From positions 44,124 through 108,123 of the forward strand of contig CADCNI010000005.1 in assembly GCA_902802795.1 (NCBI GenBank): a stretch of 64,000 nt of DNA, in the 5' to 3' direction. The notes beneath the pieces are model-generated. The model ran no database searches and was not told where the DNA came from. It was given only the letters and a program-made list of their open reading frames with translations. Shown one piece after another: positions 9,508-17,882 of the stretch. The DNA comes from an uncultured Ruminococcus sp. GTDB taxonomy: Bacteria > Bacillota > Clostridia > Oscillospirales > Acutalibacteraceae. Within the stretch, counting starts at the first letter, position 1, and each line of letters opens with the position of its first letter. The translations under genes and the position numbers were made by a program.

Positions 9508-9536
9508 ATTCTACCATAATCCTCCATAAAAATCAA
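9508..9536 (-). promoter_or_regulatory. Promoter of the T-box/pheST operon
   Basis: On the minus strand TTGATT (plus 9531-9536) and TAGAAT (plus 9508-9513) are separated by exactly 17 bp, just upstream of the T-box leader. Confidence 0.8.
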
Positions 9537-9719
9537 GAGTTTTTTGCAGGATTTTTCCGTGTTTCCGTGTATTCCGTCTATTGCGGGTTTTCAGGACGGA
9601 GCGGTTCGTTTGTTGCCGTTTCCTTTCGATTTGACAATTGTCAAACGGCAGACGGCCGAATGTTTTTTATCCGGTCGCCTGCCGCTTGCTTGATTATGCT
9701 TTGCTCTGTGGAGGGTTCA
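9537..9719. other. Non-coding gap with palindromes
   Basis: No gene is supported. It contains a perfect 16-bp palindrome TTTGACAATTGTCAAA at 9630-9645. An imperfect hairpin follows (GGCAGACGGCCG about 9648-9659 with CGGTCGCCTGCC about 9674-9685) and may end the upstream minus-strand transcript. Confidence 0.5.
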
Positions 9720-9821
9720 TTAGTCGCCTCCGCCGTCTTCCACCATATTTGAAATTTCAATCACATCTTCTACATCAAACTCTGTGATCTCCATTTCGGG
9801 AGTAACGTATTTCTTTTTCAT
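9720..9821 (-). CDS. Small acidic peptide, 33 residues
   Basis: ATG 9821 opens a 33-residue frame with a basic start (MKKKYVTPEMEI), an acidic middle (TEFDVEDVIEI) and a Gly/Asp tail (EDGGGD). Peptides with this MKKxYxxPEMEVxEFxxEDVI layout are, from memory, common small orphan genes in gut Firmicutes; their function is unknown to me. An AAAGGA site lies 11 bp upstream. The frame is also open into the surface-protein remnant before it, so it could instead be that remnant's fused tail. No RiPP maturation enzyme is adjacent. Confidence 0.5.
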   Translation of the reverse strand: MKKKYVTPEMEITEFDVEDVIEISNMVEDGGGD

Positions 9822-11080
9822 GGTTGTCTGTTTCCTTTCGTCGTTTTTGTTGTTTGCGCGGCGGTAGTAGTAGGATACAAAGGACACTTTCCCTGCCGAG
9901 ATATTGGGCGTCACGCTTTCGATCATGGCGATACCGACTTCTTCCACATCCGTCGTATCGTCCACAAACACCGCTGTCAGCGATACGTTTTCAGAGGGCA
10001 TAAAGAACGAATAGCTTGCGTTATAAGAAATAACCACGCCGTTTCTCTTCCAATGGGAGAACTTTTTGCCTTCCGCTGTGTCAGCGATAACCTTCACAAG
10101 CGTAGAAACCTGAAAATCTTCACTTGTTACGCTGCCGTCGATTTTTCCGCCGTTCACCGTCACGCTGAATATGCCGGGATTTTTCTTAGAGCCTGTTTAG
10201 AATCTCGGCGTGTGCGTACTGCGCCGTCAGATTTTTCGCCAGATGAAGGGAATTCGCCGCCGCCATACTGTCGTATTGCAAGGAAAAGATGCAAGCAGGA
10301 CGTGCGCGAAGGGATTCTAAACAGGCTCTTATAACTCACCGCAACCGTGACGGTCGTTTTTGCCTTCACGAGCGTTTCGACAGCACGCAGAACCTCGTCA
10401 GCCGTGGCATATAGGGTATCGTTGACCTTCCAGCCCTCAAAGGTTTGGCCGTCCAGATAGGGCGCTGCCGGAACGGTATAATCTCCTTCGGTGTAGGTTT
10501 CGGCATAGACCTTTGCGGGGGTTACAATGCCGTTGATGTCAACGCTGTTGATGACAACTTCGGTCTTTTGGAGCATGGGGATACCCACGGTTCTGGTATC
10601 GGTGCAGGTTGCGCCCTGCCACGGGACGGTTGCCGTAACGACGGTCCGACCTTCCGCGCTGTAGGTCGCTTCGGTCGTTTCGGAAGTGATAACGGCGTTG
10701 ACGGTTTCCTCATATCCGCACTGACCGCAAGTAAACTTTGCGCTCGCTGCGCTGTTATCCTCCGCCCAGATTCACTCAGGCGCGCCGTAGCTATGACCTC
10801 TTGCCGCGATGACAGTCTCTTCGGCCGAAATGCGGGTATATCCATTGTCGCTCAGCGTGTAAGCATTGCCGTCCGGGTCTGTATAATACGCGATATTGCC
10901 GTTCTCCGTGCAGGTTTCCGCCTTGGCGGGAACGAAGGTATAATCGGCGTTCCCTTCCGCGTTCGCTGTGACGGCTACACCGTGATACATCTGTGAGAAC
11001 GGTTGTATCGGTACGGCACCCGAAACGGCCAGTATGGCCAGTCCGGCCGCCAATGTTTTTTGCCAGATTCTTCTTTCCAT
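9822..11080 (-). pseudogene. Decayed cell-surface repeat protein (nonsense codon plus MITE insertion)
   Basis: Reading from ATG 11080, a signal peptide (KTLAAGLAILAVSGAVPI) is followed by a surface-repeat module of the type HSYGAPE-x-IWAED...FTCGQCGYEETV, known from secreted Ruminococcus-type proteins, then a segment with WKRNG and FMPSENVSLTAVF. The frame is broken in three ways. TGA at 10772-10774 replaces the expected Trp of a WxWAED motif. A 140-bp element at 10189-10328 causes a frameshift. The C-terminus runs without similarity into the small-peptide region after SFVSYYY. Removing the element plus one TTA copy restores VAVSYKKNPGIFSVTV in frame. Confidence 0.8.
10189..10328. mobile_element. 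MITE-like element with 17-bp terminal inverted repeats
   Basis: A 140-bp non-coding insert is bounded by a perfect inverted repeat (agagcctgtttagaatc at 10188-10204, gattctaaacaggctct at 10313-10329) and by direct repeats TTA at 10186-10188 and 10329-10331. The TTA duplication and GAGCC ends resemble IS5-superfamily (TNA/TA target) elements, so a related transposase may mobilise it in trans. It carries no gene. It interrupts the surface-protein frame exactly. Confidence 0.85.
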
Positions 11081-11118
11081 AATGTTTTTCTCCCCTGTCT
11101 GACTTCATATTTTATTAA

Positions 11119-11148
11119 TTTTTAGCATATCAAAGGCGCCGTTGTCAA
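11119..11148 (-). promoter_or_regulatory. Promoter of the surface-protein pseudogene
   Basis: On the minus strand TTGACA (plus 11143-11148) is 18 bp from TAAAAA (plus 11119-11124). A 13-bp dyad CCGTTG-T-CAACGG overlaps the -35 and could be an operator. Confidence 0.55.
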
Positions 11149-11256
11149 CGGATTCCATTTGAATTGCGCGTTTTCTACGTGAGAGTCATATTTTTGCGTT
11201 ATAATGAGAATTTTTTGGTATAATTTTGTTGTGGAATGATTTTTGATAAATACTGT

Positions 11257-11285
11257 TTGACAAATCAACAATCTCATACTATAAT
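11257..11285 (+). promoter_or_regulatory. Consensus promoter for the alcohol/aldehyde dehydrogenase operon
   Basis: TTGACA (11257-11262), a 17-bp spacer and TATAAT (11280-11285) form a perfect SigA-type promoter about 55 bp before the adh start. Confidence 0.9.
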
Positions 11286-11340
11286 AAATTCCGCGTCGTC
11301 TGACCGCCAGCCGGACGGCTGAAAACCAAACGAGGAAAGA

Positions 11341-12561
11341 ATGTATGATAAGATGAATATTTTCAGGAAAGTCTTTTGCAGAACCTACCAGATCGCCTTT
11401 CATCTGGCGTTCCCCATTCTTCCGTACCGTGAACCCAAGCTGTATGAAGCGATTGAGGAGATCAAGGAAATTGTGGGGGCAGAGCAATTGACCTCTGTGC
11501 TGCTGGTCACGGACAAATTTCTGTATGAGAACGGTCTTACCAAGAAGCTCGAAGCGGCACTGGCGGAGTGCGGCGTGCGCTGCACAGTTTACAGCGATAC
11601 CAACGCCAATCCCACGGTGCGCAATGTGGCGGAGGCGCTGCGTGTGTATCGCGCCAATCAGTGCAACGGACTGGTCGCCTTCGGCGGCGGTTCGTCGATC
11701 GACTGCGCCAAAGCGGTCGGCGCAAGGGTGGCTTATCCCAACAAATCGCTCGACCAATTGAAGGGGATGCTCCGCGTGCTGCGTCCTATTCCCACGCTGA
11801 TTGCCATTCCCACCACCGCGGGAACAGGCAGCGAGGTCACGGTCACGGCGGTCATCACCGACAGCGACACCAAGCACAAGTACACCATGAATAATTTTAC
11901 CTTTATCCCGTCTTACGCTATTCTCGACCCCACCGTCACCTATACGCTGCCGGCTTCGCTGACCGCTACCACCGGCATGGACGCGCTGACCCACGCGGTG
12001 GAGGCGTTCATCGGGCGCTCTACCACCAAGGAAACCCGTCGGCTGGCGCTCGAAGCGGTGAAGCTGATTTTCGACAACATTCTCACCGCTTACCGCGAAC
12101 CCACCAACGCCGAGGCGCGCCGCAATATGCTGGTTGCTTCCTATAAGGCGGGCGTGGCGTTCTCCAAGTCCTATGTGGGATACATCCACGCGGTGGCGCA
12201 CAGTCTGGGCGGACAGTACAATATTCCCCACGGACTCGCCAACGCCGTGCTCATGCCCATCGTGCTGGAGGACTACGGCGACGCCGCCGGCAAGAAGCTC
12301 TATATTCTCGGACGCGCGGCGGGCGTTGTGAAGGAGAATGACAGTGTGCAGGTCGGCGCAAAGAAGTTTATCGCCGCCATCCGCTCTCTGAACAAGCAGA
12401 TGAACATTCCCGAAACGCTCTCCGGCATCCGGAAAGAGGACATCCCCAAAATGGCGCGTCACGCCGACAAAGAAGCCAATCCCCTTTATCCGGTTCCCAA
12501 GCTGATGAACGCCAGAGAACTGCAAAAATTCTATATCAAAGTGGCAGAGGGGAGCAAGTAA
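11341..12561 (+). CDS. Iron-containing alcohol dehydrogenase
   Basis: A group III (Fe-dependent) alcohol dehydrogenase interconverts an alcohol and an aldehyde/ketone with NAD(P). Family marks are GGGSSIDCAKAV (nucleotide binding), IPTTAGTGSEVT, TGMDALTHAVEAF and HAVAHSLGGQYNIPHGLANAVLMP, which hold the metal-binding His residues. Length is normal (406 residues). The short N-terminal extension (IFRKVFCRTYQIAFHLAFPILPYREP) precedes the catalytic core. It is followed after one base by an aldehyde dehydrogenase, so the two probably act in sequence on the same substrate, which cannot be named from sequence. Confidence 0.93.
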   Translation: MYDKMNIFRKVFCRTYQIAFHLAFPILPYREPKLYEAIEEIKEIVGAEQLTSVLLVTDKFLYENGLTKKLEAALAECGVRCTVYSDTNANPTVRNVAEALRVYRANQCNGLVAFGGGSSIDCAKAVGARVAYPNKSLDQLKGMLRVLRPIPTLIAIPTTAGTGSEVTVTAVITDSDTKHKYTMNNFTFIPSYAILDPTVTYTLPASLTATTGMDALTHAVEAFIGRSTTKETRRLALEAVKLIFDNILTAYREPTNAEARRNMLVASYKAGVAFSKSYVGYIHAVAHSLGGQYNIPHGLANAVLMPIVLEDYGDAAGKKLYILGRAAGVVKENDSVQVGAKKFIAAIRSLNKQMNIPETLSGIRKEDIPKMARHADKEANPLYPVPKLMNARELQKFYIKVAEGSK

Positions 12562-12562
12562 A

Positions 12563-13936
12563 ATGGAATTGGACATGATAATGCGGCAGCAGCGGGATTT
12601 TTTCCTCAGCGGCGCGACGCTGTCGGTGGATTTTCGCCTGAAGATGCTGAAACGGCTGTATGCCGCCGTCAAACAATACGAACCCGACATCGCGGCGGCG
12701 CTGCGGGAAGATTTAGGCAAAAGCGAATACGAGAGTTTTATGTGCGAATCGGGTCTGGCGCTCAGTGAAATCGGCTACATGATAAAGCATGTCCGGCAGT
12801 ACGCGCGGCGGAAATTCGTTTACACACCCCTTTCGCAGTTTGCTTCCACGAGCTACAAGCTCCCCACGCCTTACGGCAATGTGCTGATTATGAGCCCGTG
12901 GAATTATCCGTTCCTGCTGTCCATCGAACCGCTTTGCAACGCCATCGCGGCGGGCAATACCGCGGTGGTCAAGCCCAGCGCCTATTCCCCCGCCACCAGC
13001 CGCATGGTGGAGCGCATCGTCACCGAGTGTTTCCAGCCCCAATATGTCGCCGTCGTGACAGGCGGACGCAAGGAAAACGCCGAACTGCTCAACCAGAAGT
13101 TTGATTTTGTGTTTTTCACAGGCAGTCAGTCCGTCGGCAGGGAAGTGCTGCGGCATACCGCCGAAACGCTGACCCCGGCGGTGCTGGAGCTGGGCGGCAA
13201 AAGCCCGTGCATCGTGGACGAAACCGCCAAAATCGAGCTGGCGGCGCGGCGCATTGTCTTTGGCAAATACCTCAACTGCGGGCAGACCTGCGTCGCGCCC
13301 GACTATGTGCTTTGCCAAAAGTCGGTGAAAGAGAAGCTCCTGAAAGCCATCCGCCGCGAGATCACCCTGCAATACGGCGCGAAGCCCCTTGCCAATCCCG
13401 ATTACGGGCGCATGGTCAATCAGAAGCATTTCGATCGTGTGATGGGGCTGATCGACAGCGAAAAAACGGTGATCGGCGGCACGGGCAACCCCGAAACCTT
13501 GCAGATTGCCCCCACCGTCATGGATAACGTGACATTTGACGACGCGGTGATGGGAGAGGAAATCTTCGGACCGGTGCTGCCGATCATCACCTATGACAAA
13601 TTTTCCGATCTGTTCCCCCTGATAGCCAACCGTCCCAAGCCGCTGGCGCTCTATATCTTTTCGCAGGACAAGCGCCGCATCAGGGCGGTCACACAGCGGA
13701 TTTCCTACGGCGGCGGCTGCGTCAATGATGTGGTGGTTCACCTCGCTACCAGCGAGATGGGCTTCGGCGGCGTAGGGGAGAGCGGCATGGGAAGCTATCA
13801 CGGACGCGACGGCTTTGAAACCTTCTCCCACGTCAAGAGCATCCTCGACAAGAAAACATGGCTCGACCTGCCTATGCGCTACCAGCCCTACGACAGAATC
13901 ATCAACGGCAAACTGCTGCATATGTTTTTAAAATAA
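12563..13936 (+). CDS. Aldehyde dehydrogenase, class 3 (ALDH3) type
   Basis: This enzyme oxidises an aldehyde to the acid with NAD(P)+. The catalytic Cys is C243 in NCGQTCVAPDY and the general base is E209 in ELGGKSPCIV. SPWNYPFLL and FTGSQSVGREV mark the cofactor site. The 457-residue length and GGGCVNDVVVHL near the C-terminus fit the short ALDH3/YwdH group, some members of which are membrane-associated and act on fatty aldehydes. The gene is 1 bp after the alcohol dehydrogenase with GGGGAG upstream, so they are one operon. Confidence 0.93.
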   Translation: MELDMIMRQQRDFFLSGATLSVDFRLKMLKRLYAAVKQYEPDIAAALREDLGKSEYESFMCESGLALSEIGYMIKHVRQYARRKFVYTPLSQFASTSYKLPTPYGNVLIMSPWNYPFLLSIEPLCNAIAAGNTAVVKPSAYSPATSRMVERIVTECFQPQYVAVVTGGRKENAELLNQKFDFVFFTGSQSVGREVLRHTAETLTPAVLELGGKSPCIVDETAKIELAARRIVFGKYLNCGQTCVAPDYVLCQKSVKEKLLKAIRREITLQYGAKPLANPDYGRMVNQKHFDRVMGLIDSEKTVIGGTGNPETLQIAPTVMDNVTFDDAVMGEEIFGPVLPIITYDKFSDLFPLIANRPKPLALYIFSQDKRRIRAVTQRISYGGGCVNDVVVHLATSEMGFGGVGESGMGSYHGRDGFETFSHVKSILDKKTWLDLPMRYQPYDRIINGKLLHMFLK

Positions 13937-13949
13937 TACTTCATACGAC

Positions 13950-14002
13950 AAAAAGGGTGCTGTCTCACTGGGCTTTTTTCCCGGTGAAACAGCACCTTTG
14001 TT
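13950..14002. terminator. Bidirectional terminator
   Basis: A long stem (GGGTGCTGTCTCACTGGG at about 13955-13972 paired with CCCGGTGAAACAGCACC at 13980-13996) separates the convergent aldehyde dehydrogenase and HtrA genes, with T-runs in both directions. Confidence 0.85.
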
Positions 14003-14035
14003 GTATGATTTATCAGTCAAAAAATGATCTTCCGA

Positions 14036-15388
14036 TTATCCCTTGTATTCCGACAGGGTGATATCCACAGTATAATTCTGACCGTTTCTCCGGATGACCA
14101 TGTTGATGGTGTCGCCCACGGAGCATTTCTTGAGGGCGGCCGAGAGATCGGCGTCGGATTCGATTTCGGCGTTGTTGAAAGAGACAATGATGTCGCCCGA
14201 CTGTAATCCGGCCTTTTCCGCGTCGGAACCGCTGTCCACCTTGGAGATATACAGACCCGGTTCGCTCACGCCGTACATCCACATGGTCTGGTAGTTGCCG
14301 ACATAGACCACGGAGATACCCAGACCCACGCGCCCCTTGACATAGCCGTAGTTCATGAGGTCGCTGATGACGGTTTTAACGGTGTTGGCGGGAATGGCGA
14401 AGCCAAGCCCCTCGATGTCGGAACCGCTGGATTTCGCGTTGACAATGCCGATGAGGTTGCCGCTGTCGTCAAAGAGTCCGCCGCCGGAGTTGCCGGGGTT
14501 GATGGCGGTGTCGGTCTGGAGCAGCGTCATGGTCTCGCCGTCGATTTCAATTTCTCTGTCAAGCGCGCTCACAATGCCGCTGCTGACGGTGCCGCCGAGC
14601 TGTCCGAGCGGGTTGCCGATGGCGATGGCGGTCTGACCGACCTGCAATTTGTCGGAATCAGCGACCAGCACGGCGGGAGTCAGTCCGCTCGCGTCGATTT
14701 TCAGCAGGGCGAGGTCAGACTTGGGGTCGTCGCCCTTGATGGTCGCGTCGTAGCTGGTGCCGTCTTTGAGGGTGACGGTGATTTTATTCGCGCCGTCAAT
14801 GACGTGATGATTAGTAACAATGTAGCCGTCCGTCGTGAAGATCACGCCGCTGCCCGCGCCTTGGGAAATGTACTGCCCCATAAAATTGTTGGTGGAGACG
14901 ATTTCAGTGGTGATCTCCACCACCGAGTTAGCGACGGAATTGGCCACATCCACCACTGAGTAGGCCGCCTGACTGCTGTCGTCGGAGGTGCGGTCAATGG
15001 CCTGAAAGACCACCTTGGAGCCGTCTTCCGTTTTGATGACGGTTTCAGTGGTGCTGCCGCCGCCCATTTTGGCGCCCGCAAAGCCGCTGGTCAGTCCGAT
15101 GACAGCCGCCGCCGCGACAGAAACCAAAACGGTGGGCAGGTTTAAGCTGCCCGACTTGCCGCCGTTGTTCGGCGCGCGGTAGCCGCTGTTCTGAGGGGCG
15201 TACTGGTAGCCCGTGTTGTAGGCGGGGGTGGAATAGGTCTGCGACTGCGGGGTGTATTGCTGACTGTACTGGGTCTGTCCCGTATAGGCGTTGTCCCTCT
15301 GGTTGGGGACGGGATTGTTCGCGCCGCCGTAGCTATAGGAACCGTCGCTGCCGAATGGGTTGTTGTTATTGGTATAATTGTCAGCCAT
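14036..15388 (-). CDS. htrA: HtrA/DegP-like trypsin-type serine protease with PDZ domain
   Basis: This is a membrane-anchored quality-control protease acting on misfolded exported proteins. The cytoplasmic N-terminus is rich in Asn/Gln/Tyr/Ser/Pro (about 1-80) and is followed by one TM segment (about 85-106). The catalytic triad is H195 (VTNHHVI), D225 (SDLALLKID) and S301 (GNSGGGLF). A single PDZ domain covers about 350-445. ATG 15388 is chosen because AAAGGAG lies 9 bp upstream; the longer frame has no site. At 450 residues it is typical of Firmicutes HtrA. Confidence 0.95.
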   Translation of the reverse strand: MADNYTNNNNPFGSDGSYSYGGANNPVPNQRDNAYTGQTQYSQQYTPQSQTYSTPAYNTGYQYAPQNSGYRAPNNGGKSGSLNLPTVLVSVAAAAVIGLTSGFAGAKMGGGSTTETVIKTEDGSKVVFQAIDRTSDDSSQAAYSVVDVANSVANSVVEITTEIVSTNNFMGQYISQGAGSGVIFTTDGYIVTNHHVIDGANKITVTLKDGTSYDATIKGDDPKSDLALLKIDASGLTPAVLVADSDKLQVGQTAIAIGNPLGQLGGTVSSGIVSALDREIEIDGETMTLLQTDTAINPGNSGGGLFDDSGNLIGIVNAKSSGSDIEGLGFAIPANTVKTVISDLMNYGYVKGRVGLGISVVYVGNYQTMWMYGVSEPGLYISKVDSGSDAEKAGLQSGDIIVSFNNAEIESDADLSAALKKCSVGDTINMVIRRNGQNYTVDITLSEYKG

Positions 15389-15674
15389 GAGAAAAAACTC
15401 CTTTATCTTTGTATTTCTTTGGATGAAGAAAGCCGCATGCGGGAAAATCCTTTCGCTGCCCCGCATGGTTTTCATTGGTTACAGTATATTCCTGCTGCGT
15501 GATATCAACATGATTGAAATGAAAATAAACTGTGATTTATACGTTATGAATATGTGATGGCAAAGAAGAAACCTTGCCAAAATTTACGCAACTATTCATA
15601 GTATATCCACATTTCGGGAGTATAATAATAAAAATATTTTTACATAATTCACAAGGATGAGAGGTTTTGCACCC
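15389..15674. other. Divergent intergenic region between htrA and the yibE/F-like gene
   Basis: No gene is supported. A TATAAT at 15621-15626 could be a -10 for the rightward gene, but no good -35 is seen at the right distance. No palindrome comparable to a heat-shock operator was noticed. Confidence 0.4.
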
Positions 15675-17132
15675 ATGAAGCATTTTATCCAAAAAAACAA
15701 AACATCACTGATCGGCTATGGCGGTGTGCTGGCGGTACTGCTGGCGGTGGCGGCGCTCTGGCTGGCGATGGGCCGAGGAAAGAATCCGGCGCCGACAGTC
15801 ACAGAGGATGTGTCGGAAACCGACGCGTATCTGTCCGATGTGTCCGCGACGGACAATGTATCTATGGACGATGTGACCATCGAGCGCGTGCGTGTCACCG
15901 AATTGGTGCAGATTGTGGAAAACGGCGGCGACTGGGGCGGCGAGTCGATTGTCCAGCGCACGCAGATCTTCATGGTGAAGATTCTTACGGGCGAATATAA
16001 GGGACAGGAGGCGGTTATGACGCTCGATCTGACCGACATCACGGGCACCGGCAAGGGCGTGATTGTAGCGGAGGTGGGCGACAATCTTCTCGGCTATTTC
16101 GTGACGGACGAAAGCGGCACGCTGGTCGGTACCTGCACCGGCTTTCAGCGGGACGTTCCGCTGATGTGGCTGGGACTGGGACTCATCCTGCTGCTGGTGC
16201 TGTTCTTCGGGCGCAGGGGAATCAAATCCTTCTCCGCGCTGATCGTCACCTGCGTCATGCTCATTTTTGTGATGATACCGCTGATTTACAACGGCATGGA
16301 TCCCGTTCTGGCGGTGGCGGTGTTCGGTTCCGCTACCATCATTGTGACGCTGCTGATGGTTCACGGACCTTCCGCTTCGTCTTTAGCGGCGGGCTGCGGC
16401 GCTGTCGGCGGCGTATTGGTGGCGGCGCTGATTGCCTACTTTATGAAAAGTATTCTCTGGATTACCGGCACGCTGGATGAAGAATCCATCAGCCTGCTTT
16501 ACACCGACAACGGCTCTAAGCTGGATATTTCCGCCATTCTGTTTGCGGCCATCGTCATCGGCAGTCTCGGCGGTACGATTGACGTCAGCGTTTCCATTGC
16601 CTCGTCGCTGGAGGAACTGAAAGAGAAGATGGGGGACAACATCAAGGGCTGGGAACTGGTGCGCTCCGGCATGTCGATCGGCTGCGATATCATGGGCGCG
16701 TCGCTCAACACCATGATTCTGGCCTATGTGGGCAGCTCGCTGCAATTGCTCATGCTGTTCAGCGCTTACAACATTACTTTAAAAGAAATCATCAACAACG
16801 AAATGATCACCGTGGAGCTGCTGCGTTCGTTGGCGGGCTGTTTCGGTCTGCTGATGTCGGTGCCGATCACCTCGCTGGTGGCGGCGCTGGTGACGAGCAG
16901 GGGCGACATGGGGGCTTTCCGTTTTGGCGATCTGGCGGCGGTCAAGGCGTTTGTCGGCCTGCGGCGCAAAGCCGGCGGCGCGTGGCAGCGTTCTCTTGAG
17001 GAAGCGACGAAAAAAGCCGACCGGAAGGAAGAAGCTGACGAGATGTCGCAGGTGAATCTCTTTGAACGCGCCAAGGCGCATTACGATGAAACGCAGACGG
17101 AAGATGCATTTGACAATGACTGGGGAGAGTGA
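15675..17132 (+). CDS. YibE/F-family multipass membrane protein
   Basis: One N-terminal TM (about 8-30) precedes an extracytoplasmic region with YKGQEAVMTLD. About seven hydrophobic segments follow from residue 160 onward (WLGLGLILLLVLFFGRRGIK, ALIVTCVMLIFVMIPLIYNG and others). The GxIDVSVSIASSLEEL and MGASLNTMILAYVG segments are typical of YibE/F proteins, whose function is unknown. ATG 15675 is preferred to ATG 15657 for spacing to AGAGG. The stop overlaps the following yfbR-like GTG by four bases (GTGA), indicating coupled translation. Confidence 0.85.
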   Translation: MKHFIQKNKTSLIGYGGVLAVLLAVAALWLAMGRGKNPAPTVTEDVSETDAYLSDVSATDNVSMDDVTIERVRVTELVQIVENGGDWGGESIVQRTQIFMVKILTGEYKGQEAVMTLDLTDITGTGKGVIVAEVGDNLLGYFVTDESGTLVGTCTGFQRDVPLMWLGLGLILLLVLFFGRRGIKSFSALIVTCVMLIFVMIPLIYNGMDPVLAVAVFGSATIIVTLLMVHGPSASSLAAGCGAVGGVLVAALIAYFMKSILWITGTLDEESISLLYTDNGSKLDISAILFAAIVIGSLGGTIDVSVSIASSLEELKEKMGDNIKGWELVRSGMSIGCDIMGASLNTMILAYVGSSLQLLMLFSAYNITLKEIINNEMITVELLRSLAGCFGLLMSVPITSLVAALVTSRGDMGAFRFGDLAAVKAFVGLRRKAGGAWQRSLEEATKKADRKEEADEMSQVNLFERAKAHYDETQTEDAFDNDWGE

Positions 17133-17737
17133 GCAATACGGACAAAGCAAACGAAACGTCGTCCTTTTACGCGATTATTTCGCGGATGAAATACATCGAC
17201 CGCTGGGCGCTTATGCGCAACACGCACAGTGAAAACCTGAGCGAACATTCGCTGGACACGGCGATTATCGCCCACGCGCTGGCGGTACTTCGCAACAGGC
17301 GCTTCGGAGGACATGTCAACGCCGAACGCGCGGCGCTGCTGGCCATCTTTCACGATGTGCCGGAGGTCATCACGGGAGATATGCCTACACCTGTGAAGTA
17401 TTTCAGCGACGATATCCGCAACGCCTATGCCGAGGTGGAGACAGCCGCCGAAAAGCAGCTTCTTTCGCTGCTGCCCGACGATCTCAGAGAAGAATATGCG
17501 CCGCTGCTCACCCATCAGGGGGAAGACGCGGAGCTGCTGCGCATCGTCAAATGCGCCGACAAGCTGAGCGCGCTGATCAAGTGCATCGAGGAGGAAAAAG
17601 CGTGCAACCGCGAATTTTCCGCCGCGCGTCTTTCCACCGAACAGGCGATCAGGGAGATGAACCTGCCGGAAGGCGTCGCGTTTTTGGAGGAATGCATTCC
17701 TCCTTTTGCGCTGACACTGGACGAACTGCAAAAATAG
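17129..17737 (+). CDS. YfbR-like HD-domain 5'-deoxynucleotidase
   Basis: Strong resemblance to E. coli YfbR, which dephosphorylates deoxyribonucleoside 5'-monophosphates. The family signature RWALMRNTHSENLSEHSL is present, with metal ligands H40, H75-D76 (FHDVPEV) and D144 (KCADK), plus TGDMPTPVKYF. The 202-residue length matches. The GTG start overlaps the preceding membrane-protein stop. The physical coupling of a nucleotidase to a YibE/F membrane protein is noted but unexplained. Confidence 0.93.
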   Translation: MSNTDKANETSSFYAIISRMKYIDRWALMRNTHSENLSEHSLDTAIIAHALAVLRNRRFGGHVNAERAALLAIFHDVPEVITGDMPTPVKYFSDDIRNAYAEVETAAEKQLLSLLPDDLREEYAPLLTHQGEDAELLRIVKCADKLSALIKCIEEEKACNREFSAARLSTEQAIREMNLPEGVAFLEECIPPFALTLDELQK

Positions 17738-17783
17738 AGAAAAAAGATTCTTCCTGCTTTTTTATTTATATATTAAAAGATTA

Positions 17784-17812
17784 TTGACATTTTGACCGAA
17801 ATCTATTAATAT
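17784..17812 (+). promoter_or_regulatory. Promoter for the repeat-containing membrane protein gene
   Basis: TTGACA (17784-17789), a 17-bp spacer and TAATAT (17807-17812) lie about 70 bp before the ATG at 17883. Confidence 0.75.
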
Positions 17813-17882
17813 ATACGTAGCGTAATGAATCGCTGTATTATGGCAACGATGCTTCGTTGTGTCATGAAAGGATGTTTTACCC

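Noticed and set aside
10772-10774. Reassigned UGA codon (UGA = Trp) in this organism
   Set aside because: Many intact genes here end in TGA (tilS, metF-metH region, YibE/F), so UGA is a normal stop; the case is better explained by gene decay.
11122-12720. Minus-strand open frame opposite the alcohol dehydrogenase
   Set aside because: The plus strand has a perfect promoter and clear Fe-ADH motifs; the antisense product has none.
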